A program made the translations under genes and the position numbers. Of a stretch of 12,048 nucleotides of DNA, positions 1 to 7,398 are shown one piece after another (within the stretch, counting starts at the first letter, position 1; the number at the start of each line of letters is the position of its first letter). The notes beneath the pieces were generated by a model. That model did no database searches and was not told the origin of the DNA. It saw nothing but the letters and a program-made list of their open reading frames with translations. This stretch comes from Pseudomonadota bacterium (GTDB lineage Bacteria; Pseudomonadota; Alphaproteobacteria; Rhizobiales; Hyphomicrobiaceae), in the NCBI GenBank assembly GCA_023392135.1, contig JAEVZQ010000460.1, positions 1 to 12,048 of the forward strand. The letters run 5' to 3'.

Positions 1-351
1 GCGACGGACATCATCGATATCGTGCCTGCAGAGCGGCTGACGTTTTATGACTATGAGGCCAAGTATGCTCCAGGCGGCTCGCGGCACATCCTGCCCGCCG
101 ACGTTCCGCGCGAGATTTACGAGGCCGTCCAGCGGCACGCTGTGACCGCGCACAATGCGCTTGGCTGCCGTGGCGTGTCGCGCTCTGACTTCCGTTACGA
201 CCCCGCCACAGGCCAGCTCGCGTTTCTCGAGATCAACACCCAGCCCGGCATGACCGGCACCTCGCTGGTGCCGGAAATGGCCGAGCACGCCGGCATGAGC
301 TTCCAGCAGCTCGTCTCCTGGCTGGTCGAGGATGCTTCCTGCAACCGTTGA
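1..351 (+). CDS. ddl: D-alanine--D-alanine ligase, C-terminal fragment
   Basis: The 3' end (116 residues) of a cytoplasmic ATP-grasp ligase that joins two D-alanines for the peptidoglycan precursor. The frame is open from base 1, so the gene starts upstream of the window; the GTG at 22 is internal. The catalytic end of the family is plain: RSDFRYD, whose Asp is a metal ligand by homology to E. coli DdlB, and [11 protein letters not shown], whose Glu and Asn are the other metal ligands, followed by the usual [18 protein letters not shown] tail. It ends in TGA at 349-351, inside a perfect hairpin (345-362). It lies directly before ftsQ, as in many proteobacterial dcw clusters. Identification is secure; which paralogue (DdlA or DdlB type) is inferred from the location only. 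Confidence 0.96.
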   Translation, partial: ATDIIDIVPAERLTFYDYEAKYAPGGSRHILPADVPREIYEAVQRHAVTAHNALGCRGVSRSDFRYDPATGQLAFLEINTQPGMTGTSLVPEMAEHAGMSFQQLVSWLVEDASCNR

Positions 352-362
352 TAGCTCAACGG
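345..362 (+). other. Tetraloop hairpin over the ddl stop codon
   Basis: Arms CCGTTGA (345-351) and TCAACGG (356-362) are perfect inverted repeats around the 4-base loop TAGC. The ddl stop codon TGA is the last part of the left arm. No T-run follows, so this is not a classical intrinsic terminator. It may weaken read-through from ddl into ftsQ or protect an RNA 3' end; this role is inference. Confidence 0.45.
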
Positions 363-377
363 GATAGCGGACACCGC

Positions 378-394
378 TCAACCGAAAATTAACC
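378..394 (+). promoter_or_regulatory. Candidate CtrA box before ftsQ
   Basis: TCAA, seven bases, then TTAACC matches the known CtrA consensus TTAA-N7-TTAACC with one mismatch. It sits in the only AT-rich patch of the ddl-ftsQ gap (125 bp), about 80 bases before the preferred ftsQ start. In Caulobacter CtrA controls ftsQA transcription, so the place fits. The match is by eye and no promoter elements are clear, so it remains a candidate. Confidence 0.4.
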
Positions 395-476
395 TGTTCG
401 CACGAACTTGGTGTGTGGAATGCCGGTTGGGGGGGCCGGCTGGCCTCACGCATTCGTCGCGAACGGAGAGTCCGCG

Positions 477-1319
477 TTGCACCGAACTGCACCAGTTGCG
501 ATGCCATCGCGGGCGAAACGGGCCCGGCCCCGGCGGAGTGCGCTTCGGCTCACGGCGTGGACGACTACAATCGCGGGCGCCGTCCTGTTCGCCGCGCTGA
601 CGCAGTGGGGAGCCAACGCACGGCAGGCACGCCCGGCCGTCGAGGAGGCAGACCGGCTCGCAGAGCTGGCCGGTCTCGGCGTCCAGCAGGTCTACCTCAC
701 CGGCCACCGGATGACGTCGGACAGAGACATCTTCGACGCACTCGATCTCACGCAGGCCCGGTCACTCCTCCGCTTCGACAGCGTCGCGGCGCGCGAGCGC
801 ATCGAGCGACTGCCCTGGATCAGGACCGCCGCCATCACACGTGTCTTTCCGGACAGCATCAGCATCGAGGTGGTCGAGCGGAAGGCATTCGCGATCTGGG
901 AAGAGTCCGGGAGAGACCTGCTGATCGACGCGACCGGGCGCGTCCTTGGCCTGGCCCCTCCCAGCATGAAGGCCAACCTGCCGCGGTTCGCCGGGAAGGG
1001 TGCAGCCGAAGAAGCGGCAGTACTCCTCTCAATTCTAGAGCGCCGACCAGAGGTCCGCAGCCGGCTGAAAGAAGCCGTCCGCGTCGCCGGACGCCGCTGG
1101 ACGCTGCGGCTTGTCGACGGGCTCGAGATCCACTTGCCGGCCGGGCGCGAGGCGGACGCCCTGGCGCGGCTCTCCTCGGGTGTGGCGGCTGGCCGCCTGC
1201 TCGATGGCAATCAATACGCTGCGATCGACCTCCGTCCGGTCGACCGCATCATCATGCGTCCAGTTCACGAAGGGGAGAAGAAGACCGCATCCAGCCAGCA
1301 CGCCCAGCCCTCGGGATGA
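477..1319 (+). CDS. ftsQ: Cell division protein FtsQ
   Basis: A single-pass inner-membrane divisome protein of 280 residues that links the cytoplasmic ring to periplasmic septal synthesis through FtsB/FtsL. The layout is typical: a basic cytoplasmic tail (RAKRARPRR), one membrane segment at about residues 25-45, a POTRA domain at about 68-137 (VYLTGHRMTS, ARERIERLPWIRTAAITRVFPDSI), then the FtsQ beta domain containing FAIW and LLIDATGRVLG. I chose the TTG at 477 because GGAGAG lies six bases before it. Starts further upstream (TTG 408, GTG 411, ATG 420) lack a clear ribosome site and add a glycine-rich stretch that does not look like FtsQ; ATG 501 is also possible. The gap to ftsA is 21 bases, so the two are probably co-transcribed. 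Confidence 0.93.
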   Translation: MHRTAPVAMPSRAKRARPRRSALRLTAWTTTIAGAVLFAALTQWGANARQARPAVEEADRLAELAGLGVQQVYLTGHRMTSDRDIFDALDLTQARSLLRFDSVAARERIERLPWIRTAAITRVFPDSISIEVVERKAFAIWEESGRDLLIDATGRVLGLAPPSMKANLPRFAGKGAAEEAAVLLSILERRPEVRSRLKEAVRVAGRRWTLRLVDGLEIHLPAGREADALARLSSGVAAGRLLDGNQYAAIDLRPVDRIIMRPVHEGEKKTASSQHAQPSG

Positions 1320-1340
1320 CGCAACGCAGGAGATGATCTG

Positions 1341-2606
1341 ATGCCATTCGACTCATCATCTGGCGACGTCCTCGGCCTGATCGATATCGGCACGAGTAAG
1401 ATCTGCTGCCTGATCGTCGTTCCCGATCGGACCTACAGGCTTGGCCGCGGACCGAGGGGCTATCGCGTGGCAGGCATCGGCCATCAGCGCTCCCGCGGGG
1501 TGAAGGCGGGCGTCATCGTCGACCTCGACGAGGCCGAGCAGGCCGTGCGGGCAGCGGTCGCGCAAGCTGAGCGGATGGCAGGCCTGCGCATCGAGGAAGT
1601 GATCGTCGGCGCCGCCTGCGGGCGCATGCGGTCCAGCCATTTCGCCGCTCATGCCGAGATCGAGAGCGGATATATCCGCGACGGCGATCTGCGCCGCCTC
1701 AAGTCGGCCGGGCGCGCCTACGCTGAAAAGGACGGCCGCTTACTGCTCTATCTCGACCGGCTCGGCTGGCGCATCGACGGGGCACCCGGCATCCGTGATC
1801 CGAAAGGCATGGCTGGCCGGCGGCTCTCGGCAGACCTGCACGCGATTACGGCGGATGACGCCCCCCTGCGCAACCTGCTGCTGCTGATCGAGCGCTGCTA
1901 TCTTACGCTCAGCCGGGCAATCCCCTCGCCGCTCGCCAGCGGGCTTGCGGTCACCAGTGAGGAGGAGCGGCGCCTCGGGATCACCTGCCTCGACATCGGC
2001 GGCGGCATGACATCCATCAGCGTATTCGCCGAAGGACGCTTCCTGTTCGCTGATTCGGTCCCGGTCGGCGGCAATCATATGACCTACGATATTGCGCGCC
2101 AGCTGAGATCCCCTCTTGCGGAAGCCGAGCGAATCAAGGCGCTTTATGGCACACTGGTCGCAGCCGGATCGGATGAGCACGAGGTCATCACATATCCTCT
2201 TGCGGGAGAGGAGGAGCAGGCGCTCCACCATACGACGAAGGCGCGGCTTCGCAGCATCCTGCAGCCGCGGATGGAAGGGTTGCTCGAACTGGTACGTGAA
2301 CGGCTGCAGCGCAGCAATGTTGGAGGCTACGCGGGGGAGCGCGTCGTGCTGACAGGGGGGACGAGCCAACTGATCGGGATCGGCGAATTCGCTGCAAACA
2401 CGCTGGGGCGGCCCGTGCGTGTGTCGCGACCGCAGCCGATCGGCAGCATGTCGGCCAGCTCATGCAGCCCTGCGTTTGCGACCGTCATAGGCTTGGCTGC
2501 TGCCGCAGAGGTTTCGCAATCCTGCTGGGCATCTTTCCCGGAGTATCCCAGCTCGCAGGAGGGTTACTTCGGCCGGATGGGTAATTGGCTCAGGCAGAGC
2601 TTCTGA
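1341..2606 (+). CDS. ftsA: Cell division protein FtsA
   Basis: An actin-like ATPase of 421 residues that tethers FtsZ filaments to the inner membrane and recruits later divisome proteins. Visible parts are the first phosphate motif ([10 protein letters not shown], 11-20), [14 protein letters not shown] (53-66) leading into the FtsA-specific 1C domain (roughly 85-165), the second phosphate motif (LDIGGGMTS, 217-225), the adenosine motif ([13 protein letters not shown], 335-347) and the C-terminal amphipathic membrane-targeting helix ([14 protein letters not shown], 408-421). Length is normal for the family. The ATG at 1341 has AGGAGA seven bases upstream. It follows ftsQ closely and precedes ftsZ by 106 bases. 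Nothing appears broken or missing. Confidence 0.97.
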   Translation: MPFDSSSGDVLGLIDIGTSKICCLIVVPDRTYRLGRGPRGYRVAGIGHQRSRGVKAGVIVDLDEAEQAVRAAVAQAERMAGLRIEEVIVGAACGRMRSSHFAAHAEIESGYIRDGDLRRLKSAGRAYAEKDGRLLLYLDRLGWRIDGAPGIRDPKGMAGRRLSADLHAITADDAPLRNLLLLIERCYLTLSRAIPSPLASGLAVTSEEERRLGITCLDIGGGMTSISVFAEGRFLFADSVPVGGNHMTYDIARQLRSPLAEAERIKALYGTLVAAGSDEHEVITYPLAGEEEQALHHTTKARLRSILQPRMEGLLELVRERLQRSNVGGYAGERVVLTGGTSQLIGIGEFAANTLGRPVRVSRPQPIGSMSASSCSPAFATVIGLAAAAEVSQSCWASFPEYPSSQEGYFGRMGNWLRQSF

Positions 2607-2641
2607 AGAACGGAGCGGCTGTGAGGAGCAAGGGTGCGGCA

Positions 2642-2716
2642 ATGAATCAATACGTGCACGGATACGCGGAGCACAGCCTCTCTCACACGCTTCGAGGCTG
2701 CATGGGAGCATCATGA
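2642..2716 (+). CDS. Possible 24-codon leader ORF coupled to ftsZ
   Basis: A short ORF ([12 protein letters not shown]... to ...GCMGAS) starts at ATG 2642 with AAGGGTG seven bases upstream and a further GAGGAG at 2623-2628. Its TGA (2714-2716) overlaps the ftsZ start in an ATGA arrangement, which would allow translational coupling. The frame is also open upstream through a GTG at 2621. I recognise no homologue. Short ORFs arise by chance in GC-rich DNA, so the coupling and the ribosome site are the only support. Confidence 0.3.
   Translation: MNQYVHGYAEHSLSHTLRGCMGAS
2644..2648. promoter_or_regulatory. GANTC (CcrM methylation) site before ftsZ
   Basis: GAATC is the only GANTC site I see in the ftsA-ftsZ gap (2607-2712). 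In Caulobacter, CcrM methylates GANTC, and ftsZ transcription depends on that methylation together with GcrA. One five-base site is weak evidence by itself. Confidence 0.3.
2674..2700 (+). promoter_or_regulatory. Hairpin directly before the ftsZ ribosome site
   Basis: CAGCCTC (2674-2680) and GAGGCTG (2694-2700) form a perfect 7-bp stem with a 13-base loop. It ends three bases before GGGAG (2704-2708), the ftsZ ribosome site. Translation of the leader ORF at 2642-2716 would run through and open it. The stem is directly visible; a role in ftsZ translation is inference. Confidence 0.4.
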
Positions 2717-4449
2717 GCATCAGTCTGCAGCTTCCCAAGGTGACGGATCTCAAGCCGCGCATCGCGGTCATCGGTGTCGGTGGTGCGGGCGGCAACGCGG
2801 TCAACAACATGATCGCCTCCGGCCTCGGCGGCGTGAGCTTCGTCGTTGCCAACACCGACGCGCAGGCCCTTGCAGCGTCGAGCGCGGAGCATCGCATACA
2901 GCTCGGCACCAATCTCACGGAGGGGTTGGGCGCGGGCTCGAAGCCGGAGATCGGCGAAGCTGCGGCCGAAGAAGCTGTCGATGAGATCCGTTCGCAGATC
3001 TCCGGATCTCACATGGTTTTCATCGCGGCCGGAATGGGTGGCGGCACCGGCACGGGCGCGGCGACCGTGATCGCGCGGGTCGCCAAGGAGCTCGATATCC
3101 TCACGGTCGGCGTGGTGACGAAGCCCTTCCACTTCGAGGGATCGCGACGCCTGCGCATTGCGGAAGCCGGCATCGCCGAGCTGCGCAAGATCGTCGATAC
3201 GCTGATTGTCATTCCTAACCAGAACCTGTTCCGCGTCGCCAACGAGAAGACGACGTTTGCCGAAGCGTTCGTGCTGGCGGACCAGGTGCTTTACTCGGGC
3301 ATTGCCTGCATCGTCGATCTGATCGTCAAGGAAGGCCTCATCAACCTCGATTTCGCCGACGTACGCACGATCATGAGCGGCATGGGCACGGCCATGATGG
3401 GCACGGGCGAGGCGACGGGCGATCAGCGCGCAATCATGGCGGCGGAGGAGGCGATCTCGAACCCGCTGCTCGAAGACGTTTCGCTCAGAGGAGCGAAGGG
3501 CCTGCTGCTGTCGATCATCGGTGGCCGTGACCTGACGCTGTTCGAGGTCGACGAGGCCGCAAGCCGCGTGCGCCAGGAGGTCGATCCGGAAGCGAATATC
3601 ATCGTCGGCGCCACCTTTGATGAGAGCCTGGGCGACCGTGTACGCGTGTCCATCGTCGCATCAGGCATGTCGCCCGACGAAGCGAAGGCAGCCGCCGGAA
3701 ACCCGCCCGGCGCCCACCGGCCATCCAATCGGCCACCACCCCTTCCGGAGCAGACAGCCCAGCCTATGCCGCAGCATGCGGAGCGCGCCGCCGTCAGGGC
3801 ACCCGTCGTTCCAACCGGTCCTGCTTCCAAGGGATCGGAGAGCTTCATGCATGTCCTTTCCAGGGCTATCGGAGAGGAGTCGCCCAACCCGACCGGCGGC
3901 CCCAAGCCCGACGACGTGTGGCACGGGCCCGGAGATGTCACGATCGAGGAAGGCCTGCCGCCGCTCGGCCTCGGGCCTTCTGCGGGTTCGCCGCCTCCCC
4001 GGCCCGGTGGATCACAGCCCGCTGCGCGGTTGCCTGAACCCTTCACGCCCGGACCGCCGGTCGAGGTGAAGCGGCAGCACCGGCGCATGCCGACCGTCGA
4101 GGACTTCCCCGCCGTTGCCCAGCGAGAGTATCGCGCGAAGGCCGCCTGGTATGAAACCGGCCCCTCGACACCGCCTGCATCACGCGGGTACGCACAGCAC
4201 GAGGAGCCCGCCAAGAAGCCGGGCCTCTTCAGCCGAATCACCGGACTTGGACGGCGTACGGAGCAACCGCCCGAGCGGCATGCTCGCGGGAATACACATC
4301 ATCCACGAACCGCTCCCGACGGGATACCCTCAGGGCAAGCACCAAATCACCGCCACCCAGTTCCCGAAGGTGATCACCCGGATGATCGCCAGGGAGTGCA
4401 AGGCGCTGAACTGCCTATGTTTTTCCAGAAGGATCGGAAGCGTCAGTAG
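2713..4449 (+). CDS. ftsZ: Cell division protein FtsZ
   Basis: The tubulin-like GTPase that forms the cytoplasmic Z-ring. The globular part (about residues 15-319) has [17 protein letters not shown] near the start, the GTP-binding signature GGGTGTGA (109-116), [14 protein letters not shown], and the catalytic loop NLDFADVR with its two aspartates (213, 216). A proline-rich linker of over 200 residues follows, giving 578 residues, long as in rhizobial and other alphaproteobacterial Fts[16 protein letters not shown] in the linker is also rhizobial in style. The end, [13 protein letters not shown], only loosely matches the usual alphaproteobacterial tail (LEIPAFLRRQ), the FtsA-binding peptide. 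The ATG at 2713 has GGGAG four bases upstream. The stop lies within a perfect 8-bp hairpin. Expression may be tuned by the leader ORF and hairpin just upstream. Confidence 0.97.
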   Translation: MSISLQLPKVTDLKPRIAVIGVGGAGGNAVNNMIASGLGGVSFVVANTDAQALAASSAEHRIQLGTNLTEGLGAGSKPEIGEAAAEEAVDEIRSQISGSHMVFIAAGMGGGTGTGAATVIARVAKELDILTVGVVTKPFHFEGSRRLRIAEAGIAELRKIVDTLIVIPNQNLFRVANEKTTFAEAFVLADQVLYSGIACIVDLIVKEGLINLDFADVRTIMSGMGTAMMGTGEATGDQRAIMAAEEAISNPLLEDVSLRGAKGLLLSIIGGRDLTLFEVDEAASRVRQEVDPEANIIVGATFDESLGDRVRVSIVASGMSPDEAKAAAGNPPGAHRPSNRPPPLPEQTAQPMPQHAERAAVRAPVVPTGPASKGSESFMHVLSRAIGEESPNPTGGPKPDDVWHGPGDVTIEEGLPPLGLGPSAGSPPPRPGGSQPAARLPEPFTPGPPVEVKRQHRRMPTVEDFPAVAQREYRAKAAWYETGPSTPPASRGYAQHEEPAKKPGLFSRITGLGRRTEQPPERHARGNTHHPRTAPDGIPSGQAPNHRHPVPEGDHPDDRQGVQGAELPMFFQKDRKRQ

Positions 4450-4460
4450 ACTTACTGACG
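4441..4460 (+). other. Tetraloop hairpin over the ftsZ stop codon
   Basis: Arms CGTCAGTA (4441-4448) and TACTGACG (4453-4460) are a perfect 8-bp inverted repeat with loop GACT. The stop TAG (4447-4449) lies across the left arm and loop. No T-run follows. A second small stem, ACGCG/CGCGT (4458-4471), shares its left arm with the right arm of this one, so the two are mutually exclusive. It may be a weak terminator or a 3'-end stabiliser. Confidence 0.5.
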
Positions 4461-4705
4461 CGTTACCGCGTGCCACGATCAGTGCCTGCAGCTTTGCGGT
4501 AACAGTATGTAAGAAAGCGTGATTTGTCCCCAGACGGGACACCACGTTATCGTCGGTGCATCAAATCGTTCGCCCACTGCTGGTCCCAGGTCTCAGTAAA
4601 CAAACGACCGCGTAGCACAGGCAGGTCAGCGAACGAACGGGGGTAGGTGGATGTGACGGCTTCTGCCGGACACATTTGCCTAAGGGATCGAGGGACGGCG
4701 CAGAC
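4461..4705. other. ftsZ-lpxC intergenic region, no gene seen
   Basis: About 245 bases, with less coding bias than its surroundings. Besides the small stem at 4458-4471, it holds a 6-bp inverted repeat TGTCCC/GGGACA (4525-4541). An lpxC promoter is expected here because lpxC is well separated from ftsZ, but no convincing -35/-10 pair is visible; TATGTAA at 4506-4512 is a weak -10-like match. Confidence 0.5.
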
Positions 4706-5644
4706 ATGTCGAAGCGATTCATCGGCGCGCGACAGACGACGATTGCCCGGGAAATCGAGCTTCAAGGCAAAGGGGTCCACAGCGGAGCGCCAGTCTCCGT
4801 TACACTGCATCCCGCAGGGCCGAATACGGGCTTGAAGTTCTTAGTGAATAAACGTGGCCGAATTATTGCGGAAATACCGGGCGAAGTTGGCTACGTTAAG
4901 AATCTCACGCTCTGCACTGTCATAGGCGACGACTCGGGGGTCAGTGTCGGGACGGTCGAGCATCTACTCGCGGCGCTGCGTGGTTTGTCCGTCGACAACT
5001 GCTACATCGAGATCGACAGCAAGGAAGTGCCGATCATGGACGGCAGCGCCGCGCCGTTCGTGGAAGCGATCGATCAAGCCGGCATTCGTGAGCTGCCGGA
5101 GCCGCGCAAGTACATCAAGGTGCTGAAGCCCATTCGCGTCGAGGAAGGCGAGTGCTGGGGCGAGCTGACACCTCATTCGGGCTTTCATCTCGATATCGAG
5201 ATTGATTTCGACACGCCGATCATCGGGCAGCAGCGGCTTGCCTTCGACATCAATCCCGGTGTGTTTCGTCACGAGCTCTCCATCGCCCGCACTTTCGGTT
5301 TCATGCACGACGTCGAAAAGCTCTGGAAAGCCGGGCTGGCTCTCGGTGCATCGCTGGACAACACGATCGCCATTGGCGAGGACCGTATCCTCAATCGCGA
5401 GGGTCTGCGCTGCCAGATGGAATTCGTCCGCCACAAGATGCTCGATGCTGTCGGCGATCTCGCGCTGTCGGGCTTTCCTCTGCTCGGGGCGTATCGCTCG
5501 GTTCGGGGCGGGCATCGCTTGAACGCGAGCGTTCTGAAGGCCTTGTTTGCAGACGCCTCGGCATGGACGCTGGTTCAGGCCCCCCGGGTGCGCGAGCCGT
5601 TCGTTCGGCTTCCAGCAGCGATGGCGGTGGCGGCCGGCGAGTAA
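4706..5644 (+). CDS. lpxC: UDP-3-O-acyl-N-acetylglucosamine deacetylase LpxC
   Basis: The zinc-dependent cytoplasmic deacetylase for the committed step of lipid A synthesis. The protein has 312 residues, close to E. coli LpxC (305). Zinc and catalytic residues are present: VEHLLAAL with Glu85 (general base) and His86, HKMLDAVGD with His243 and Asp247, and GGHRLN with His270, at spacings matching E. coli E78/H79, H238/D242 and H265. MDGSAAPFVEAI and RTFGFMHDVEKL are also family signatures. I chose the ATG at 4706 (GAGGGA ten bases upstream) over an in-frame TTG at 4676, which has no ribosome site and adds residues unlike the family N-terminus. In alphaproteobacteria lpxC often follows ftsZ, as here. 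It is a Gram-negative marker and shows that this organism makes lipid A. Confidence 0.97.
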   Translation: MSKRFIGARQTTIAREIELQGKGVHSGAPVSVTLHPAGPNTGLKFLVNKRGRIIAEIPGEVGYVKNLTLCTVIGDDSGVSVGTVEHLLAALRGLSVDNCYIEIDSKEVPIMDGSAAPFVEAIDQAGIRELPEPRKYIKVLKPIRVEEGECWGELTPHSGFHLDIEIDFDTPIIGQQRLAFDINPGVFRHELSIARTFGFMHDVEKLWKAGLALGASLDNTIAIGEDRILNREGLRCQMEFVRHKMLDAVGDLALSGFPLLGAYRSVRGGHRLNASVLKALFADASAWTLVQAPRVREPFVRLPAAMAVAAGE

Positions 5645-5918
5645 CAAGCGCCACAATCCACCTCGGAGAGAATACTTCACGGTATTGCTTGGTTCGACCA
5701 GATTGGCTGCCTGTCTTCCGACTGAAGGCCGTTGTCGGAGTTCGTGACCTGCCCCATCGCGACCACAAATGGCCGCTCTAAAGAAGGGGGATAACGGCTT
5801 TTGCTTTGGCAGCTTGCCGCCTGATGCGCTTCGAATCGCTTAGAAACAGCATGTTGCAGGGCTATTCATAGCGGGCGGCTGGCGGTCGCCGTGACACGCG
5901 AGCCGAGGTGTCCGGGCA
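5645..5918. other. lpxC-bamD intergenic region, no gene seen
   Basis: 274 bases without a plausible gene. I see GTGGCG/CGCCAC (5627-5632 and 5649-5654) bracketing the lpxC stop, TCCGAC/GTCGGA (5717-5722 and 5734-5739) with an 11-base loop, and a GANTC site (GAATC, 5833-5837). None has a T-run, so no firm terminator call is made. A bamD promoter probably lies in the more AT-rich part near 5830-5870, but I cannot fix its elements. Confidence 0.5.
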
Positions 5919-6803
5919 TTGAACGGTGAAGTGGGGGCGAAAGTGTTGGCAGACCACAAGCACGGGAAATGGCGGACCGGCCTGGTTTCCGCCCTGCTGA
6001 CGCTATTCGCCGTACTGAGCGGTTGCGCATCGTCGAATGACGCCGCAAAAATGCTCAATCCCGATCCGCCGGAAAAGATGTATGCCGACGCGGATCAACT
6101 GATGGGCCGTGGCAAATACGAGGCAGCAGCCCAGAAATTCGAGGATCTCGATCGCGACCACCCCTATTCGCAGGAGGCGCGGCGCGCGATCGTGATGGCC
6201 GCGTACGCCTACTACCGGGCGGGCAAAACGCAGGAAGCGATCGCCACGGCACGGCGCTACACCACGATGCATCCCGGTACGAAGGAAGCGCCGCTCGCGC
6301 ACCACATCATCATATCCGCGTACTTCGATGAAATGGTGGGCCCGAACCGTGACCAGACAAACGCCCGGAAAGCGCTGGCCGAGTTGAAGACACTGAAGGC
6401 GCGCTACCCGGACAGCCCCTACGCGCGCGATGCCGACAACCGCATGCGAATCGCTGAAGATTCCATTGCGGCGCACGAGATGGAAGTCGGCCGGTACTAC
6501 CTGAAGCGCAACAACTACACAGCCGCCATCAACCGCTTCAAGACAGACGTAACGGAGCATCAGACCACGGCGCACGTGGAAGAAGCGCTGATGCGGCTGG
6601 TGGAAGCGTACATGGCACTTGGAATCAAGCAGGAGGCGCAAACCGCCGCCGCCGTCCTGGGCCACAACTTCCCGTCCTCGCCCTGGTACAAGGACGCCTA
6701 CGCTCTCCTTCAGTCCGATGGCCTCGCGCCGCGCGAAGACACGGGCTCCTGGCTCAGCCGGGCCTGGCAGAACTTCAAGTTGCCCAAGCTGACGAGCGGG
6801 TGA
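5919..6803 (+). CDS. bamD: Outer membrane assembly lipoprotein BamD
   Basis: The essential lipoprotein of the BAM complex, which folds beta-barrel proteins into the outer membrane (formerly YfiO/ComL). The 294-residue protein begins with a lipoprotein signal: basic KHGKWR, a hydrophobic run, and a lipobox LSGC with acylated Cys at 36. Tetratricopeptide-like helices follow, with recognisable YEAAAQKFEDLDRDHPYS, ARRAIVMAAYAYYRAGK, AHHIIISAYFD, YPDSPYARDA and VGRYYLKRNNYTAAINRF, all diagnostic of BamD. The TTG start at 5919 is favoured by GAGGTG eight bases upstream; GTG 5931 or 5943 would shorten only the signal n-region. In many alphaproteobacteria recN follows bamD, but here a hairpin and an opposite-strand block follow instead. 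Confidence 0.95.
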   Translation: MNGEVGAKVLADHKHGKWRTGLVSALLTLFAVLSGCASSNDAAKMLNPDPPEKMYADADQLMGRGKYEAAAQKFEDLDRDHPYSQEARRAIVMAAYAYYRAGKTQEAIATARRYTTMHPGTKEAPLAHHIIISAYFDEMVGPNRDQTNARKALAELKTLKARYPDSPYARDADNRMRIAEDSIAAHEMEVGRYYLKRNNYTAAINRFKTDVTEHQTTAHVEEALMRLVEAYMALGIKQEAQTAAAVLGHNFPSSPWYKDAYALLQSDGLAPREDTGSWLSRAWQNFKLPKLTSG

Positions 6804-6818
6804 CCAGTTCGCTTATTT

Positions 6819-6840
6819 GCCGGAATGGTGTCATTCCGGC
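6819..6840 (+). terminator. Probable terminator after bamD
   Basis: GCCGGAATG (6819-6827) and CATTCCGGC (6832-6840) form a perfect 9-bp stem with loop GTGT, 15 bases after the bamD stop. CTTGATTT follows on the + strand, a modest T-rich tail; on the other strand the flank is A-rich, so the direction fits bamD. A weaker second stem, ACCG/CGGT (6855-6870), is followed by TTTCCTTCT and may act as a backup. Confidence 0.65.
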
Positions 6841-7050
6841 CTTGATTTAAGCAGACCGGAATATGTCGGTTTTCCTTCTACTCGGCGGGAGAGGCTCAGG
6901 CTGACGAGTTCAGACGGCCTCGCTTGAGGGCCCCCTAACCGGGGGCTCGGCGACCTGCTCTGTCTCAGAAGCCATCACATGCGATGCCGGAAGCCGACGC
7001 GTTGGATACGACAACGCGCCCGCTGAACCGGATCGCAGCCGCGGTGAAAG
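6841..7050. other. bamD-gapR convergent intergenic region with nested hairpins
   Basis: No gene is seen between the bamD terminator and the gapR stop. GCCCCC (6930-6935) and GGGGGC (6941-6946) form a perfect stem with loop TAACC. An alternative stem, GGCCTC (6916-6921) with GAGGGCC (6926-6932, one bulged G), shares bases with it, so only one can form at a time. It may end gapR transcription from the minus strand, although no T-run follows in that direction. Confidence 0.45.
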
Positions 7051-7335
7051 CTACTCCGCCGCCATCATCTCCGGGACATCGGGTGTCGCCTCGAGCATAC
7101 CCAGCGCATGGAGATAGGTTTCGAGAATAGCCTCTTCCTCTTGTCGGTCGGCCTTGCTCTTCTTGCGCAGGCGCAGCACCTGCCGTAGCGCCTTGACATC
7201 GAATCCCAGCGCTTTCGCTTCGGCGAACTTGTCCCGGATGTCGTCCGAGATGGCCTTCTTCTCTTCTTCGAGACGCTCGAGTTGCTCGATGAACTGGCGC
7301 AGTTGCTGCTGCGCCGAGGCTTGCAGCGTTGTCAT
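7051..7335 (-). CDS. gapR: GapR family DNA-binding protein (DUF2312)
   Basis: A small nucleoid-associated protein of 94 residues. In Caulobacter, GapR binds AT-rich and overtwisted DNA and supports topoisomerases during replication. The family pattern is clear: [58 protein letters not shown] and YLHALGM, a mostly helical, charged protein expected to form coiled-coil dimers or tetramers. I chose the ATG whose first base is 7335: GGGGGTGAT lies just before it and the length suits the family (80-95). Longer starts (ATG at 7374 or the far end at 7395) add a glycine-rich stretch without a ribosome site. It lies 181 bases downstream of the DUF1244 gene, so it may have its own promoter. A short tail ([13 protein letters not shown]) follows the conserved part. 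Confidence 0.93.
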   Translation of the reverse strand: MTTLQASAQQQLRQFIEQLERLEEEKKAISDDIRDKFAEAKALGFDVKALRQVLRLRKKSKADRQEEEAILETYLHALGMLEATPDVPEMMAAE

Positions 7336-7398
7336 CCGATCACCCCCGTTATCGCCGCCTGAAGGCCCGCTCATCGTCCGTCTTGCGGAACGCACGGG

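Noticed and set aside
396..407. GTTCG-CA-CGAAC palindrome as a LexA (SOS) box
   Set aside because: The alphaproteobacterial SOS box is the direct repeat GTTC-N7-GTTC; this is an inverted repeat with other spacing.
413..1336. 307-codon alternative frame over ftsQ
   Set aside because: The translation is rich in Arg, Gly and Pro without domains, while the other frame reads as FtsQ with a membrane segment and POTRA motifs.
3423..4241. 272-codon minus-strand frame under ftsZ
   Set aside because: Shadow of the FtsZ C-terminal half and Pro-rich linker; no ribosome site or known motif.
4250..4449. Possible frameshift in the ftsZ linker giving the unusual tail
   Set aside because: Alternative frames in this stretch do not end in a better FtsZ tail; the present frame ends in a recognisable if divergent ELPMFF peptide, so I keep it intact.
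4676..4705. TTG start ten codons upstream for lpxC
   Set aside because: No ribosome site before it, and the added residues do not resemble LpxC N-termini; ATG 4706 has GAGGGA upstream.
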